Shown here: piece by piece, positions 54,579-64,000 of the stretch
Layout of the letters: every line of letters starts with the position of its first letter
How positions within the stretch are numbered: the stretch's first letter is position 1
Origin: Artocarpus heterophyllus
Taxonomy: Eukaryota; Streptophyta; Magnoliopsida; Rosales; Moraceae
NCBI GenBank assembly: GCA_025403435.1
Contig: CM046348.1
Coordinates: forward strand, 16,864,034-16,928,033
DNA: 64,000 nucleotides
Reading direction: 5' to 3'
Notes under the pieces: generated by a model
Told to the model about the DNA's origin: nothing
Databases searched by the model: none
The model's input: only the letters and a program-made list of their open reading frames with translations
Program-made: the position numbers and the translations under genes

Positions 54579-57480
54579 ACACCGCCCTCCTAAAAATTAA
54601 ATTCCGTCCTTGAAATTGGAGGTTACCTCAAAAGCAAAACAAGTGTGGTATACTTCATGCATTGTTGACTCTAGCTCCCAAGTCGTCTTGTCCTCACGAT
54701 AGTGTTGCCATAGTACCTTGACTAACGGGATCTCTTCTTGTCTCAAGCTCGTCACCTTCCAATCAATTATTTGGATTGGCACCTTTTGTTATGTTGTGTC
54801 CTCCCAAAGCGGCACTTCATGTCATGAAACAACAACATCGGGTCGAATAGACATTTATGGAGCATAGATTCATGGAAAATGTTGTGAACATAGGATAATT
54901 CCGAAGGCAAGTCAAGGCAATAGGCAATGAGAGTAACCCATTGCAAGATTCGATATGGCCCACTATGCCTTGGTGCGAGTTTCCCACTAACACCAAAACT
55001 AGAAACTTCCTTGTGAAGGGAAACCTTCAGTAAAACATAATCGCCTTCTCAAAATTCTAATGGTCTATGTCTCTGGCACCTATAATTCTTCTAATGACTC
55101 AACGCAGTTCATAATCATTCCCGAATAATGGTAACCTTCTTGTTACTGTCCTGGATGTCTTCCTTCTTTATAGTGAGTCAGACTTTAGGTTTAAGCCAAT
55201 GAATTGGTGACCTGCTTGGTCTCTTATAAAAAGTCTCAAATAAAGACATATCGATGCTTGACTGATAGCTATTATTGTAAGCAAACTTAGCTAAATACAG
55301 ATGCTTCTTCCAATTTTCGCCAAAATCATAAGAATGAAGCATATCCTTAAGGATTTGAATGACTCGCTTAGATTGTCCATCTGTCTGAGGGTGAAAAGTA
55401 GTACTAAAGTTCAATTTTGTCCCCATCACTTCCTGAAAACTACTCTAAGACTTGGCATTAAAATGATATCCCCATCTGACGTGATCGATAATGGAGTGAT
55501 ACTATAATGATATGCTCAAGACACAATTCAGCTAAGACTTTTCTAGAACAAGCAGACCAAAAAGGAATAAAGTATGCGGATTTAGTCAACCTATCCACAA
55601 CAGCCTAGATAGCGTCATGGTTATGTTATGTCCTTGGCAATCCCATAAGAAAATCCATAGTAATATGTTCCTATTTCCACCTTGCTAGAAGAAGTGACTA
55701 TAATTCTCCAACGGGCTTTAGATATTCTACTTTAACCTTAAGGCATGTAGTACACTGAGAAACATACTCATGAATATCCTTTTTCATACCTCTCCACCAA
55801 AACTATCTCTTAAGGTCGTGGTACATTTTTATACTCCAGGATGGATAGCAAAACGAGACTTATGGGCTTTGTTCAAAACTGCTTTCTTAGTCTCTTCCAT
55901 GTTTTGTACTGCTAAGTGGTCCTTAAAATATAAAGTCCTATCTGATATGATATTCCATTCATCCAAATGTTTTCCATTCCATATCCAAATTTGAATAGTC
56001 TAAAGATGTAAATCTTGCCACTGTTCTATTTGACTTGTTACACAAGAACTGGTGTAGAGTCAAAACTGTATACCATGGCTTGATTGCAGTCTTCATGGTA
56101 TGGAGGTTGAGGTCACCAATTGTTGCCATCCATTTCCAATCCTATAATGCCAAACATGCCAAAACCCCTGGAGTCTTTCTACTTAATGCATCGACCACTA
56201 CATTTGCCTTACCCGAGTGATACTATAATAAGAAATCATAATCTTCCAAATACTCCATCCATTGCCTTTTTCTCAAATTCAAGTCCTCATTGCATGAACA
56301 AATACTTCAGACTTTTGTGGTCGTAGAAAATCTGGCAGTTGGCACCATAAAGATGACATCTTTATATCTTCAAAGAAAAAGTTACTACTGCTAATTCAAA
56401 GTCATGGGTATGGTAGTTTCGTTCATGTGGCTTCAACTGCCGTGACCATAGGCTACAATGCGTCCTTGTTGTATTAATACATAACTCAAACCACGTCTCG
56501 AAGCGTCAATGTAGACTTCATATGGCTCGTCACTACTTGGTATAATTAGCACAGGTGCATTTGTTAACCTGGTCTTTAATTCTCAGAAGGCATGTTCACA
56601 CTCATTATTCCATTTGTACTATACTTTTTGTTTGTCAAACAAGTCAATGGAGCGGCAATCTTAGAAAAGGCTTTGAAAAATTGCCTGTATTAACCTACAA
56701 GTCCCAAAAAGCTTCTAATCTCTACCATATTCTTCGGCCTTCCCCATTGTAACACAGCTTCAATTTTTGAAGGATCCACTAAAATTCATTGATTAGGGAT
56801 GACATACCTAAGAAATTTGACCTCTGTTAACCAGAAGTTACACTTCTACCTCTTTGCATACAACTGATGTTCACAAAGAGTTTTCAAAACTATTTTTAAA
56901 TGTTGCTCATGCTTTTCTCGAGTCTTAGAATAAACCAAGATGTCATCTATGAATGCTATTACGAATTGATCTAGGTAAGGCTTGAATACACGGTTCATGA
57001 GATCCATAAAGGGTACAACGGCAATTGTTAATCCAAAAGACATTATTAGGATCTCGAAATACCCATACCAGGTCATAGTCTCAGGGTTATAAAACCTCTT
57101 TTCTTGAGTCCACTATGTGTCAGCACGTCCTTGGAACTTGTAAGTGGCAAACTTGATCTTGAATTCCTCTGGTACTCCCATGGCACTCAGATGTTTCTTC
57201 ATGGATTCCAACCAATATTCTGCCTATTGATAGTCACCTTCACTATTGAATATCAGAATCGATGTCTACAGAACTCACGAAAGTAGTTTTGCTGTCGATC
57301 ATCATCGTTTTGCATGTTACGGGCTTGCATTGTCATTCCCTGGAAGACAGCATACATGGCATTCAAAATATCTTTGTTTGGAGCAGTCATGCGTTAGCGG
57401 CTCTTCTACGCGAAGGCATCTCCTGAAAGAAAGGAAATTAGACTATCAGTGGTTTTCTTGATGTCTGTGTGTAGGTTCAA
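54579..57480 (-). pseudogene. Chromovirus gag-pol remnant
   Basis: From the 5' side on the minus strand: a gag piece (57470-57110) with MHAVFQGMTMQARN and GVPEEFKIKFATYKFQG. It runs straight into the middle of RT (57076-56846: [36 protein letters not shown]), so protease and the RT N-terminus are deleted. RNase H fragments follow (FLRYVIPNQ, SFLGLVG, EVYIDASRRG). The integrase is at 55429-55178 (FSTTFHPQTDGQSKR, LYLAKFAYNNSYQSSI). A chromodomain-like end lies at 54782-54597 (EEIPLVKVLWQHYREDKTTW). Chromodomains direct insertion to heterochromatin. Many stops. Confidence 0.8.
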
Positions 57481-57488
57481 AAACCTAG

Positions 57489-57501
57489 GGCTTTTTTACC
57501 A
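57489..57501 (-). promoter_or_regulatory. Decayed primer binding site
   Basis: The minus strand reads TGGTAAAAAAGCC, four changes or fewer from the usual initiator-tRNA-Met site TGGTATCAGAGC, and is followed by CTAGGTTTTTGAACC. Confidence 0.5.
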
Positions 57502-57506
57502 AATTT

Positions 57507-59759
57507 ATCACAACTCAAAAAGGGGCATGACCTTGAGGCTTAATCTTTGAAAATAATTTAAGTTAAGTGAAATATTATTATTTTATTTTTTAAACTTGTA
57601 ATCAAATTATAAATAAGAATTAGTTAAATGTGATTTAATTACTTTCCTAAACTAGTCCTCCAAATAGTTAAATAATAAATAAAAACATTTATTTTAACTT
57701 CCGCTTAATTATATAAGTTGACCATTTTACTCTTGGAGCATGTAATTCTAGGTCTATTCATTTTAAGACATCTAAAACCTTGTCCAAGTATTTAGAATTT
57801 AAAAGAGAATAATATTTTCAAAGAAAACCTCAAAACATAACCATTAACAGTAAAACGCCTTTGGCATCAGTTTAGGATCAGTATACAATCCAACGTTCAA
57901 AATATACAACAAGAAATTTAAATAAGTGCGATACAAACGAAATCAATCACAATCCAAATGTAAAGTCCAAGAGATGAGAAATAACAAAATTAAGGTTCTA
58001 CATTCCTTGACAAAAAGAAAAGAAAATAACTACAAATAAGAAGATCTTTACTCGAGGTCCAACTTCGTCTCAAAACTACAACCCTTACTATCTACTCTGT
58101 ACCATTCTTAATACCGCCTAAAGGTGGGGTTAATTTAAAGCACAAAAATGAATGAAAGGACTAGTAGGATAATATTTGAACAAACTTTAACACATCAAAC
58201 AATTAAGGTATTTAAATAAAGAATAAGATGACTAAGTAAATAATTAGAATATCAAAGATTGTAAATGTAGTAAAATAATTAAGAAAGAGATTAGACAATT
58301 TTAATTAAATTTTATGTTCTTAACCATTTTATGTGTCATATACTTAACATACTTACAATACTTCAGCTAATGCCCACGCTATAGAGCCCTGGTTGGGGTT
58401 TAGGGGCTTGCCTCTAAGGTTACACTCTACATAACATGATTCTCTAGTTACTAAAAACAATCACTAGGAGCCACATGTCCTCGACAGTGTTTGAATTCCC
58501 CATTATGCTCATAATTTCTCATTCCAAGTATAAATCATAATTTCTCAAATTTATTTGTCAAAATATGAAACTACTCATATTTACATATTATATACATTTT
58601 GTAAACTTATAGCAATATGCCAAAACGTGTTTGCAAACAATATTGTAGGAAACATGCTCATCTTAAAGATAACGTTATTGGCCCAAACAAAATAATTTAA
58701 TTTCAAATCGTGGCTACCAAGAAAGAGATTAGAAATCCTATCTCTCGAGCTTAAGAACAATCTTTTAATCTTAGAACCGATTAATGTTAGCTCCACATGT
58801 CCTTAGTTGTAAGGTGTATATAAGGACAATCAAAACTAAAGCTCAACATATAATCATATTCATAAGTAAATCATGTGTTAATCCATTTCACTAGTTTGCC
58901 ATTAAAATTTTTATGCAACTTTTTGAATACCAAAGTAACAACTTTTGACTTAGACACAATATAAAAAACTTAAACAATCGATCTGTTTTAGTCTCTAAAA
59001 AGATTTAGAAATTATTTAGGATAGTAGAGGAAAAGTTAGAAGACATTAAGAGATTAGGAGGTGAGCAAAGTTAGATTCTTGGTTCAAGTTAACTGGTGGT
59101 ATACTATGGTTTATTGATAATATACTTCTACCAAAGACAGATTTACTATTTTCAATAGCACTCAGGTTAATAGATGGTTTACTAAGGTAAATGGGCAGTA
59201 TACTGCTATTAGCAATATGAGTGGGTCTTGTGTGGGGAAATGAGAGGATGAAAGTGGTCTTGTATGGGTAAATGAGAGGATAAGAGTGTAGGTGGGTCTT
59301 ATGTGGGGAAATGAGAAGATAAAAGTATGAACGAGTCTTTGCCTGAGTGGTTCGAAGAAAGAGTGTGTATGAGTGAAACGTGTTTGCTTTAGAAAGTGTG
59401 TATTGGGTTTATTTTATGTTAAAGCAACGTGACTAGGAGAGAGATGTGGGATCAAGTCATGTGTGTGCCTCCGGGTGAAAAAGAGAGGAAGAGAGACGTT
59501 GAGATACAGGCAAAGGGAAAGAGATATGTGGGAGAATCATGTGGAGGTAATCTGGTAATCATAGCAAAGTGTGTAGGGGGTGTGAGGAAATTAATTAAAT
59601 AAAAAGGAATTGATTTGAAATTAAATTCATGACCAAAATCTCTAAAATAATCTTATTATATATAACCTAAAACATGAAATGAACAATTGTAATTAATTAG
59701 GCACACTAATAATTTAGATTAGGCACAAGATTAACTGATCTAAAATTCAATGCGTCACA
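57507..59759 (-). repeat. 5' LTR of the chromovirus, about 2.25 kb
   Basis: It runs from TGTGACGC (59759) to GTTGTGATA (about 57507), next to the primer binding site. No coding content. It contains GTGGGTCTTGTGTGGGGAAAT-type short tandem repeats at 59220-59335. Confidence 0.55.
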
Positions 59760-61838
59760 ACAGTCTAATCAGATAATCACAATCCTCATATGATTTTATC
59801 AAGAGTTGTTGCTACTCTCCAGAGGACAACTTTGATTGTAGGGACACATTATTCATTTCAAACAAGTAAAATGGGTACCACCATCAAGTCATTTGTTGTT
59901 ACGGCATTAATTTGCTCACAATTGGAGGATGAACAATCATCTTGATGATTTTCTCGGTGGCTCGTAAAAGAATAATTTCTCTTGCATGAGAATTTAATCA
60001 GCAAAGGGAACTCAATATTCTGGCAACATTACTGGCTTTTTGTGTAATTGTGTGGGCTTTGAGTTTGACCGAACCATTTATGGGGTGTTTGGCAGTGGTG
60101 AGAACCACTCAGTTCTACCACAATATTAGTTATGAATAGTGTAAAGCTCTCACATGTTACAGTAACAATAAAAAAATATGCTACAGTGTAAAACTCTCAC
60201 ATGCTACAGTAAAAGTGATTCCCACCGTTAGTTTCCATCACCTTTTTCACACACCCTATTAAAATTGGTGAAACAACAAGTGGAAAGTGCAAGAAAAAGT
60301 ATTTCAATTCTACCCAAAAAAAAAAGAAAAGAAAAGAAAAGGAAAACTTGTAGAGCCAATTGCCAATTCGCGGAAAATAAGGCTTTCGACAAAAATATTC
60401 ACCATAAAGACACCACTAAGAGAAAAGTGCTTCAACTTACGCCTTTGAAGGCCAGATAATTTTCTTTTTATTTTTATTTTTTGAAAACAGTGAACTTTTC
60501 ATTCAACCAATAAGCATTTAATTAAGTGGGTGACGTTACATAACTGTGGCGCCATTAATACAGATTTGTCAATATACATAGAAAGAGGATAAATCAGAAG
60601 CCCAAACAAAGGAGTACTTTGACACAAACAAGAAACGAGCCCACAGTTTCTTTGAGTCGTAGTGATCCACATTGAGTCTCAAATTTTCTAATGGGTTATT
60701 TATTTTTTATACAATGTAATATAATTTAGGTTTATTTAAAAATATATATTTTGACTTTTTATGTTATCGAATTTATATCTTTAGATTAAATTTAATATAT
60801 AAAGTTATACATTTTTTTGATCAATTTTAAATTTTGACTTAAAAAATTACCTAAAATACCTACAAATTGAAAAGAAGATAACTCACTTAAAATAAATAAA
60901 TAAATAAAATAAGATAACTTTAAAAACTTAAAAAAAAAAATACCTTAAAAGAAAAGAAGTGCTTTGTATGTTTTTGTTCTTTTTTTTTTTTAAGTTTTAT
61001 TCTTGCTTACTAGGATAATTCAATTATTTTAAAATTAAAAATTAATTATTGACAGAAATAAAGTAGTAATTTATATATTAAATATAATCTGAACATATAT
61101 GTTCAATGAAATAAAAAATAAAAGTATAGTTTTTTAGATAAATCTAGAACAGATGGTACAAAAAGATAAATATTCATTTTTAGATTTATATCGGAAAATA
61201 TGAATGTAATGTACCGTAGTGATCCACATTGAGTCCCAAATTTAGTTTGCTTTTCCCCAGACAATCTTTTCATATGTATAAGCTATACATCCCCTTTTAA
61301 AGTTCTTTTTCAAATTTTTTTTTTTGCCCTTTTTGCAGGAAGATATGAAACGTAATGTAATTACTGTCAAAATCCTCCGTTCTTTTGGCTAATGGATGTT
61401 AACTATAATATATATATATATATATATATGCTGTTCAATTAAATAAAAATCCTTAAATCTATGGCAAATTAATTAATGCCAAATCTTCCTTCCCCTAATC
61501 ACATTAGTGTTGTCTAGCACAAACAAAAGAAATTATCAATAAATTATCATTCACCTTTCTGCGCAAAATCTTATTTAGGATGCCAAGCTAGATTCCCCGC
61601 CCCAAGCCCCAAAACTCAATGAAGAAAATAAGGAAAATAAAGAATAATATTGATAATATTAATTGAAGTATCCAGAAAAAGCAAACAACCTCTTACGTTT
61701 CAGTAAAATATCAAAACAAACACTCTAAGATGGTAAGAATTTAAAATTCATTGGAACACGAAAAAACCTTGTAAACATGCATTTCTTTAAAAGGAATGAA
61801 GAAGCAAACACATTGTCACCCTTATCATTAATTACACA
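59760..61838. other. Intergenic AT-rich sequence
   Basis: No gene recognised. It contains a MITE (60082-60256), an AAGAAAAG tract near 60320-60340, T runs and a (TA)n tract at 61409-61429. Confidence 0.45.
60082..60256. mobile_element. Small MITE-like element
   Basis: The left end GGGGTGTTTGGCAGTGG and the reverse complement of the right end, GGGTGTGTGAAAAAGG, are short imperfect inverted repeats. The interior has two related units, GCTCTCACATGTTACAGTA and ACTCTCACATGCTACAGTA. Similar in style to the MITE at 42850. No coding capacity. Confidence 0.45.
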
Positions 61839-61921
61839 ATGCCAATAAATACTTGGTTCAATGGTTTTGGTTCCATAAAAACCTTGCAAACAAACTCAAA
61901 ACCTCGAACAAGTCCTCTTCA

Positions 61922-62362
61922 ATGTCCATTAGTACAAGCAATGTATCTTCTGAGGAGGGAAACAAAGAAAAAATATCAGCCGTTAGACCTCAAACCCATC
62001 CGAGCCAATGGAAGATCAGGAAAGTCCTAGCGGAGCCAGACGTTGCGCTTAACAGAATGTTCAAGTTCACAAGAGCAGAGGCAGAACATGTTCTTTGCAG
62101 CATTGGCAGTAACAATGTTGAGAAGGCAAAGGAAGGAGAGGATGTGAGGGTCAAGATGGTTGACTTGGACACCAGTACGCAGCACGAGCTTTCCTTTAGG
62201 AAGGTCAGACATGGAAGTGTCTTCGGTTTTAAGCTCGGTTGGGTTACCCATTTTGTTGTCAGGAGAAGACTCAAAGTTGGTGATGAGATTGGAATGTATG
62301 TTGATCCAAGTACTTCTGTGTTCTACTTTTGTGTATTGTCTAGAGCCAATGCAGAAAACTAA
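61922..62362 (+). CDS. B3-domain protein, about 146 aa
   Basis: The first ATG in the coding frame is at 61922; the frame is also open upstream of it without an ATG, so an upstream exon is possible. The B3-like domain spans residues about 30-141: QWKIRKVLAEPDV, RAEAEHVL, KAKEGEDVRVKMVDLDT, HELSFRK, WVTHFVVRRRLKVGDEIGMY and FYFCVLSRA. This resembles the short, single-domain plant B3 proteins (At2g33720/At1g05920-type), predicted DNA-binding nuclear proteins with mostly unknown targets. No second domain. It is convergent with the conserved gene downstream, with about 280 bases between coding ends. Confidence 0.75.
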   Translation: MSISTSNVSSEEGNKEKISAVRPQTHPSQWKIRKVLAEPDVALNRMFKFTRAEAEHVLCSIGSNNVEKAKEGEDVRVKMVDLDTSTQHELSFRKVRHGSVFGFKLGWVTHFVVRRRLKVGDEIGMYVDPSTSVFYFCVLSRANAEN

Positions 62363-62640
62363 ACCTTTTTTTACAAGCAATTGTGGGCTTATGCTAGTGT
62401 AAGAAAGTGGCAAGCAATAAGAAATATATAGTGCTCTACCCATATCTGGGGGATGAAAAACATTCAATGATCCAACTAAATTTTTTATGCTTTCCTTCTT
62501 TCTTAATCCCAGATATGAGTACTTGGTTGGATTTACTGAAACTTTATTTACTGACATTCTTCCTTCAAGTTCGAAGAGGGAGATATGCAAAAATCTTTCC
62601 CTGGGGCGACCAATTAGCACCTGACACACTGATGTGTTTG

Positions 62641-63819
62641 TTACCCCTGGATACCGTTGTTTCTTTGGAGGCGCTGCAAGACATCTTTCTCTCCAGTAAG
62701 GAACTCAACCAATCCTTCAAGGTGAGGAAAAAAAAGCATTAATCATGCAAGGGAAACAAAAAGAAAGAAGGTTTGATTTGAAGTCTTCAGTCAATTTCAT
62801 TTTTAGTCATGAAAATGAATGGCAGACGCTACGGATTAGTTCTCTTACGAGCGTGACTTGGGTTCTCTCGAAACTACAACATATCGAGGGCCCTAGTTTT
62901 TGAATACTACTTTCCTCCTACCCAGAACTCTAGCCTAACAAGAAAATTTATGCCCATACGAATCATTGAACAGAGAGAGACAGAGTGAGAGAGTGATAAT
63001 TCTTACCATTAGTATAATCCCGACAATCATGCTGGCCAACTCTCAAATTGGTTTCCCAATTTTTGTTGAATTCACATGCTATATCTGCAGCATTCGGTTT
63101 AGAAGATCCAACAAACCAGCATTTGTTCTTCGGCAGTTTGGATAACTTCCTAGTAAGAACAACTCCTATAACAGAACAAGGCAACTAAGAAAAACCGAAG
63201 TACATATATATTTTACCACATGAACTAGAGAAGATTGCCCCTGTCTTTGTGATTACAACTGCAAACATACATTGTAATAACATGTTATAAACAAATGAAG
63301 CTGCTATCGGAAGAATCCTTGTTCATTCTTTTACCATGTCATTCGGCGATTATTTCTCATTAGTTGCGGAAACAACTTTTTGCAGGATCAGAGTTCCAAT
63401 AAATTTATCTTCCCTTACGATCTCATAGGAGTTTAAATGATTGCTCTGTATTTCTCAAACAGCAGTATAAGGGTATTGCCCACATGTCAGATCAAACAGC
63501 AAAAATCAAAGGGCACAAAGATCGATCTTGAAAATGTTTCTTGGCCAAAAAAGGGCGACCAAGCAACAAGAGACAATTCATGTCATTTTTAACGTCTTGG
63601 TCCTTGATATTGCGCTATTCGTTATCCAAAACTTTGTGAAATCCATATATCAAGTAATATATCACAATGGTCGCACATTCTTTTTTTAACATTAAAGAAG
63701 TTATAGTTTGTACCAAATAAAGTCTATGTAGCCTAACCTGATACTGGTCTACCAGATAAAGCTTCAAGAGCTACAAATACGTTTTCAGGATCTTTGGGTT
63801 GAAAATCATAAACCAAAGC
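62641..63819 (-). CDS. Conserved plant protein of unknown function, last three exons (partial)
   Basis: Exons on the minus strand are 63819-63738, 63165-63007 and 62714-62641. All junctions are GT-AG and the frame is kept (82, 159 and 74 coding bases). The exons read ALVYDFQPKDPENVFVALEA, then VVLTRKLSKLPKNKCWFVGS with KPNAADIACEFNKNWETNL and VGQHDCRDYTN, and the end GLVEFLTGEKDVLQRLQRNN before TAA (62641-62643). The exact splice fit and the Cys/His/Trp-rich motifs show a real gene. The pattern looks like a conserved plant family, but I cannot name it and assign no function. The 5' exons lie beyond 64000. Confidence 0.75.
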
Positions 63820-64000
63820 CTGCAAAGGAGATTCAATTAGAGCAGTGGAGTTCAACATGCAATAACAAGCATACCAAGATCAGAGATAACTTTTCAGGCA
63901 GAAGTTTTCATTAACTTTTATCTCAGGATTACCAATAAAATTTCACTGTTTATTAAAACATAAATAGCTGACAGCTGTAGCAAGTGAAAAAGAGTTATAC
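63820..64000 (-). other. Upstream intron of the conserved gene
   Basis: The minus strand ends in TCTCCTTTGCAG directly before the exon at 63819. No further exon is evident before the window edge. Confidence 0.5.

Larger units (their letters stand above)
54545..59759 (-). mobile_element. Ty3/gypsy chromovirus, Tekay-like, internally deleted
   Basis: Minus-strand element. The start of its 5' LTR (TGTGACGCATTGAATTTTAG, 59759) matches the remnant of its 3' LTR (TGTAACACCTTGAATTTTAG, 54578), of which only about 34 bases remain. Gag, RT, RNase H, integrase and a chromodomain-like tail follow in order, all with stops. It abuts the copia remnant on its left. Confidence 0.75.

Noticed and set aside
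1..64000. tRNA or rRNA genes, CRISPR arrays, bacterial operons or organellar inserts
   Set aside because: None was recognised. The repeats present are transposon ends, LTRs, minisatellites or simple repeats, and all coding content is plant nuclear or retroelement in type.

Overview
The window is nuclear DNA from a flowering plant, most likely a eudicot. The signs are GT-AG introns, a close relative of the Arabidopsis F-box gene At3g07870, a plant B3-domain gene, and plant-specific transposon families (CACTA with TNP2/DUF4216 remnants, Tat, Athila and Tekay Ty3/gypsy elements, Ty1/copia, hAT, MITEs). No bacterial, organellar, tRNA or rRNA features were recognised. Family calls rest on motif recognition by eye, not on database searches.

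Layout. 1-9.8 kb: several decayed CACTA elements lie end to end. They have the family's subterminal hairpin repeats, an extreme C-rich leader (790-1285), an AT minisatellite, and remnants of TNP2/DUF4216, a DUF8039-like region and a Ulp1-like protease. A 592-bp hAT element with an 8-bp target duplication sits in one of them. 9.8-24.85 kb: a second CACTA region split by nested inserts: a 4-kb LTR-like repeat, a LINE, another CACTA end, an Athila-like gag/protease fragment and a long solo LTR. Its TNP2/DUF4218/DUF4216 gene resumes at 21.86 kb.

26.4-38.36 kb is the best-defined region. A small element with terminal inverted repeats carries a degenerate 60S acidic ribosomal protein P1 gene that still has an intron. 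Into it a 10.8-kb Ty3/gypsy Tat-lineage retrotransposon inserted (LTRs 27214-27849 and 37390-37999; target duplication ATCCT). Gag-pol runs on the minus strand, in one frame broken by ten stop codons. On the plus strand the element holds a separate three-exon gene with its own TATA box, two introns and a poly(A) signal, convergent with gag-pol. The two LTRs differ by a clean 77-bp inversion.

38.4-45 kb is AT-rich intergenic DNA with a second copy of the 10-14 kb repeat, a MITE and a 38-nt T tract. The first host gene is an intact single-exon F-box gene (45507-46739). After it come two copies of a copia-type LTR, a 1.25-kb element with long inverted repeats, a broken copia element (50.45-54.54 kb) holding a 1.48-kb solo LTR, and a Tekay-type chromovirus (54.55-59.76 kb, minus strand). 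The window ends with a B3-domain gene (61922-62362, plus) convergent with the last three exons of a conserved plant gene of unknown function (62641-63819, minus).

The host genes are isolated and form no visible pathway. Most of the window records repeated transposon nesting. No wholly new biological system was found. The items most worth following up are the antisense gene inside the Tat element, the inverted LTR segment, and the inverted-repeat element that captured the P1 gene.
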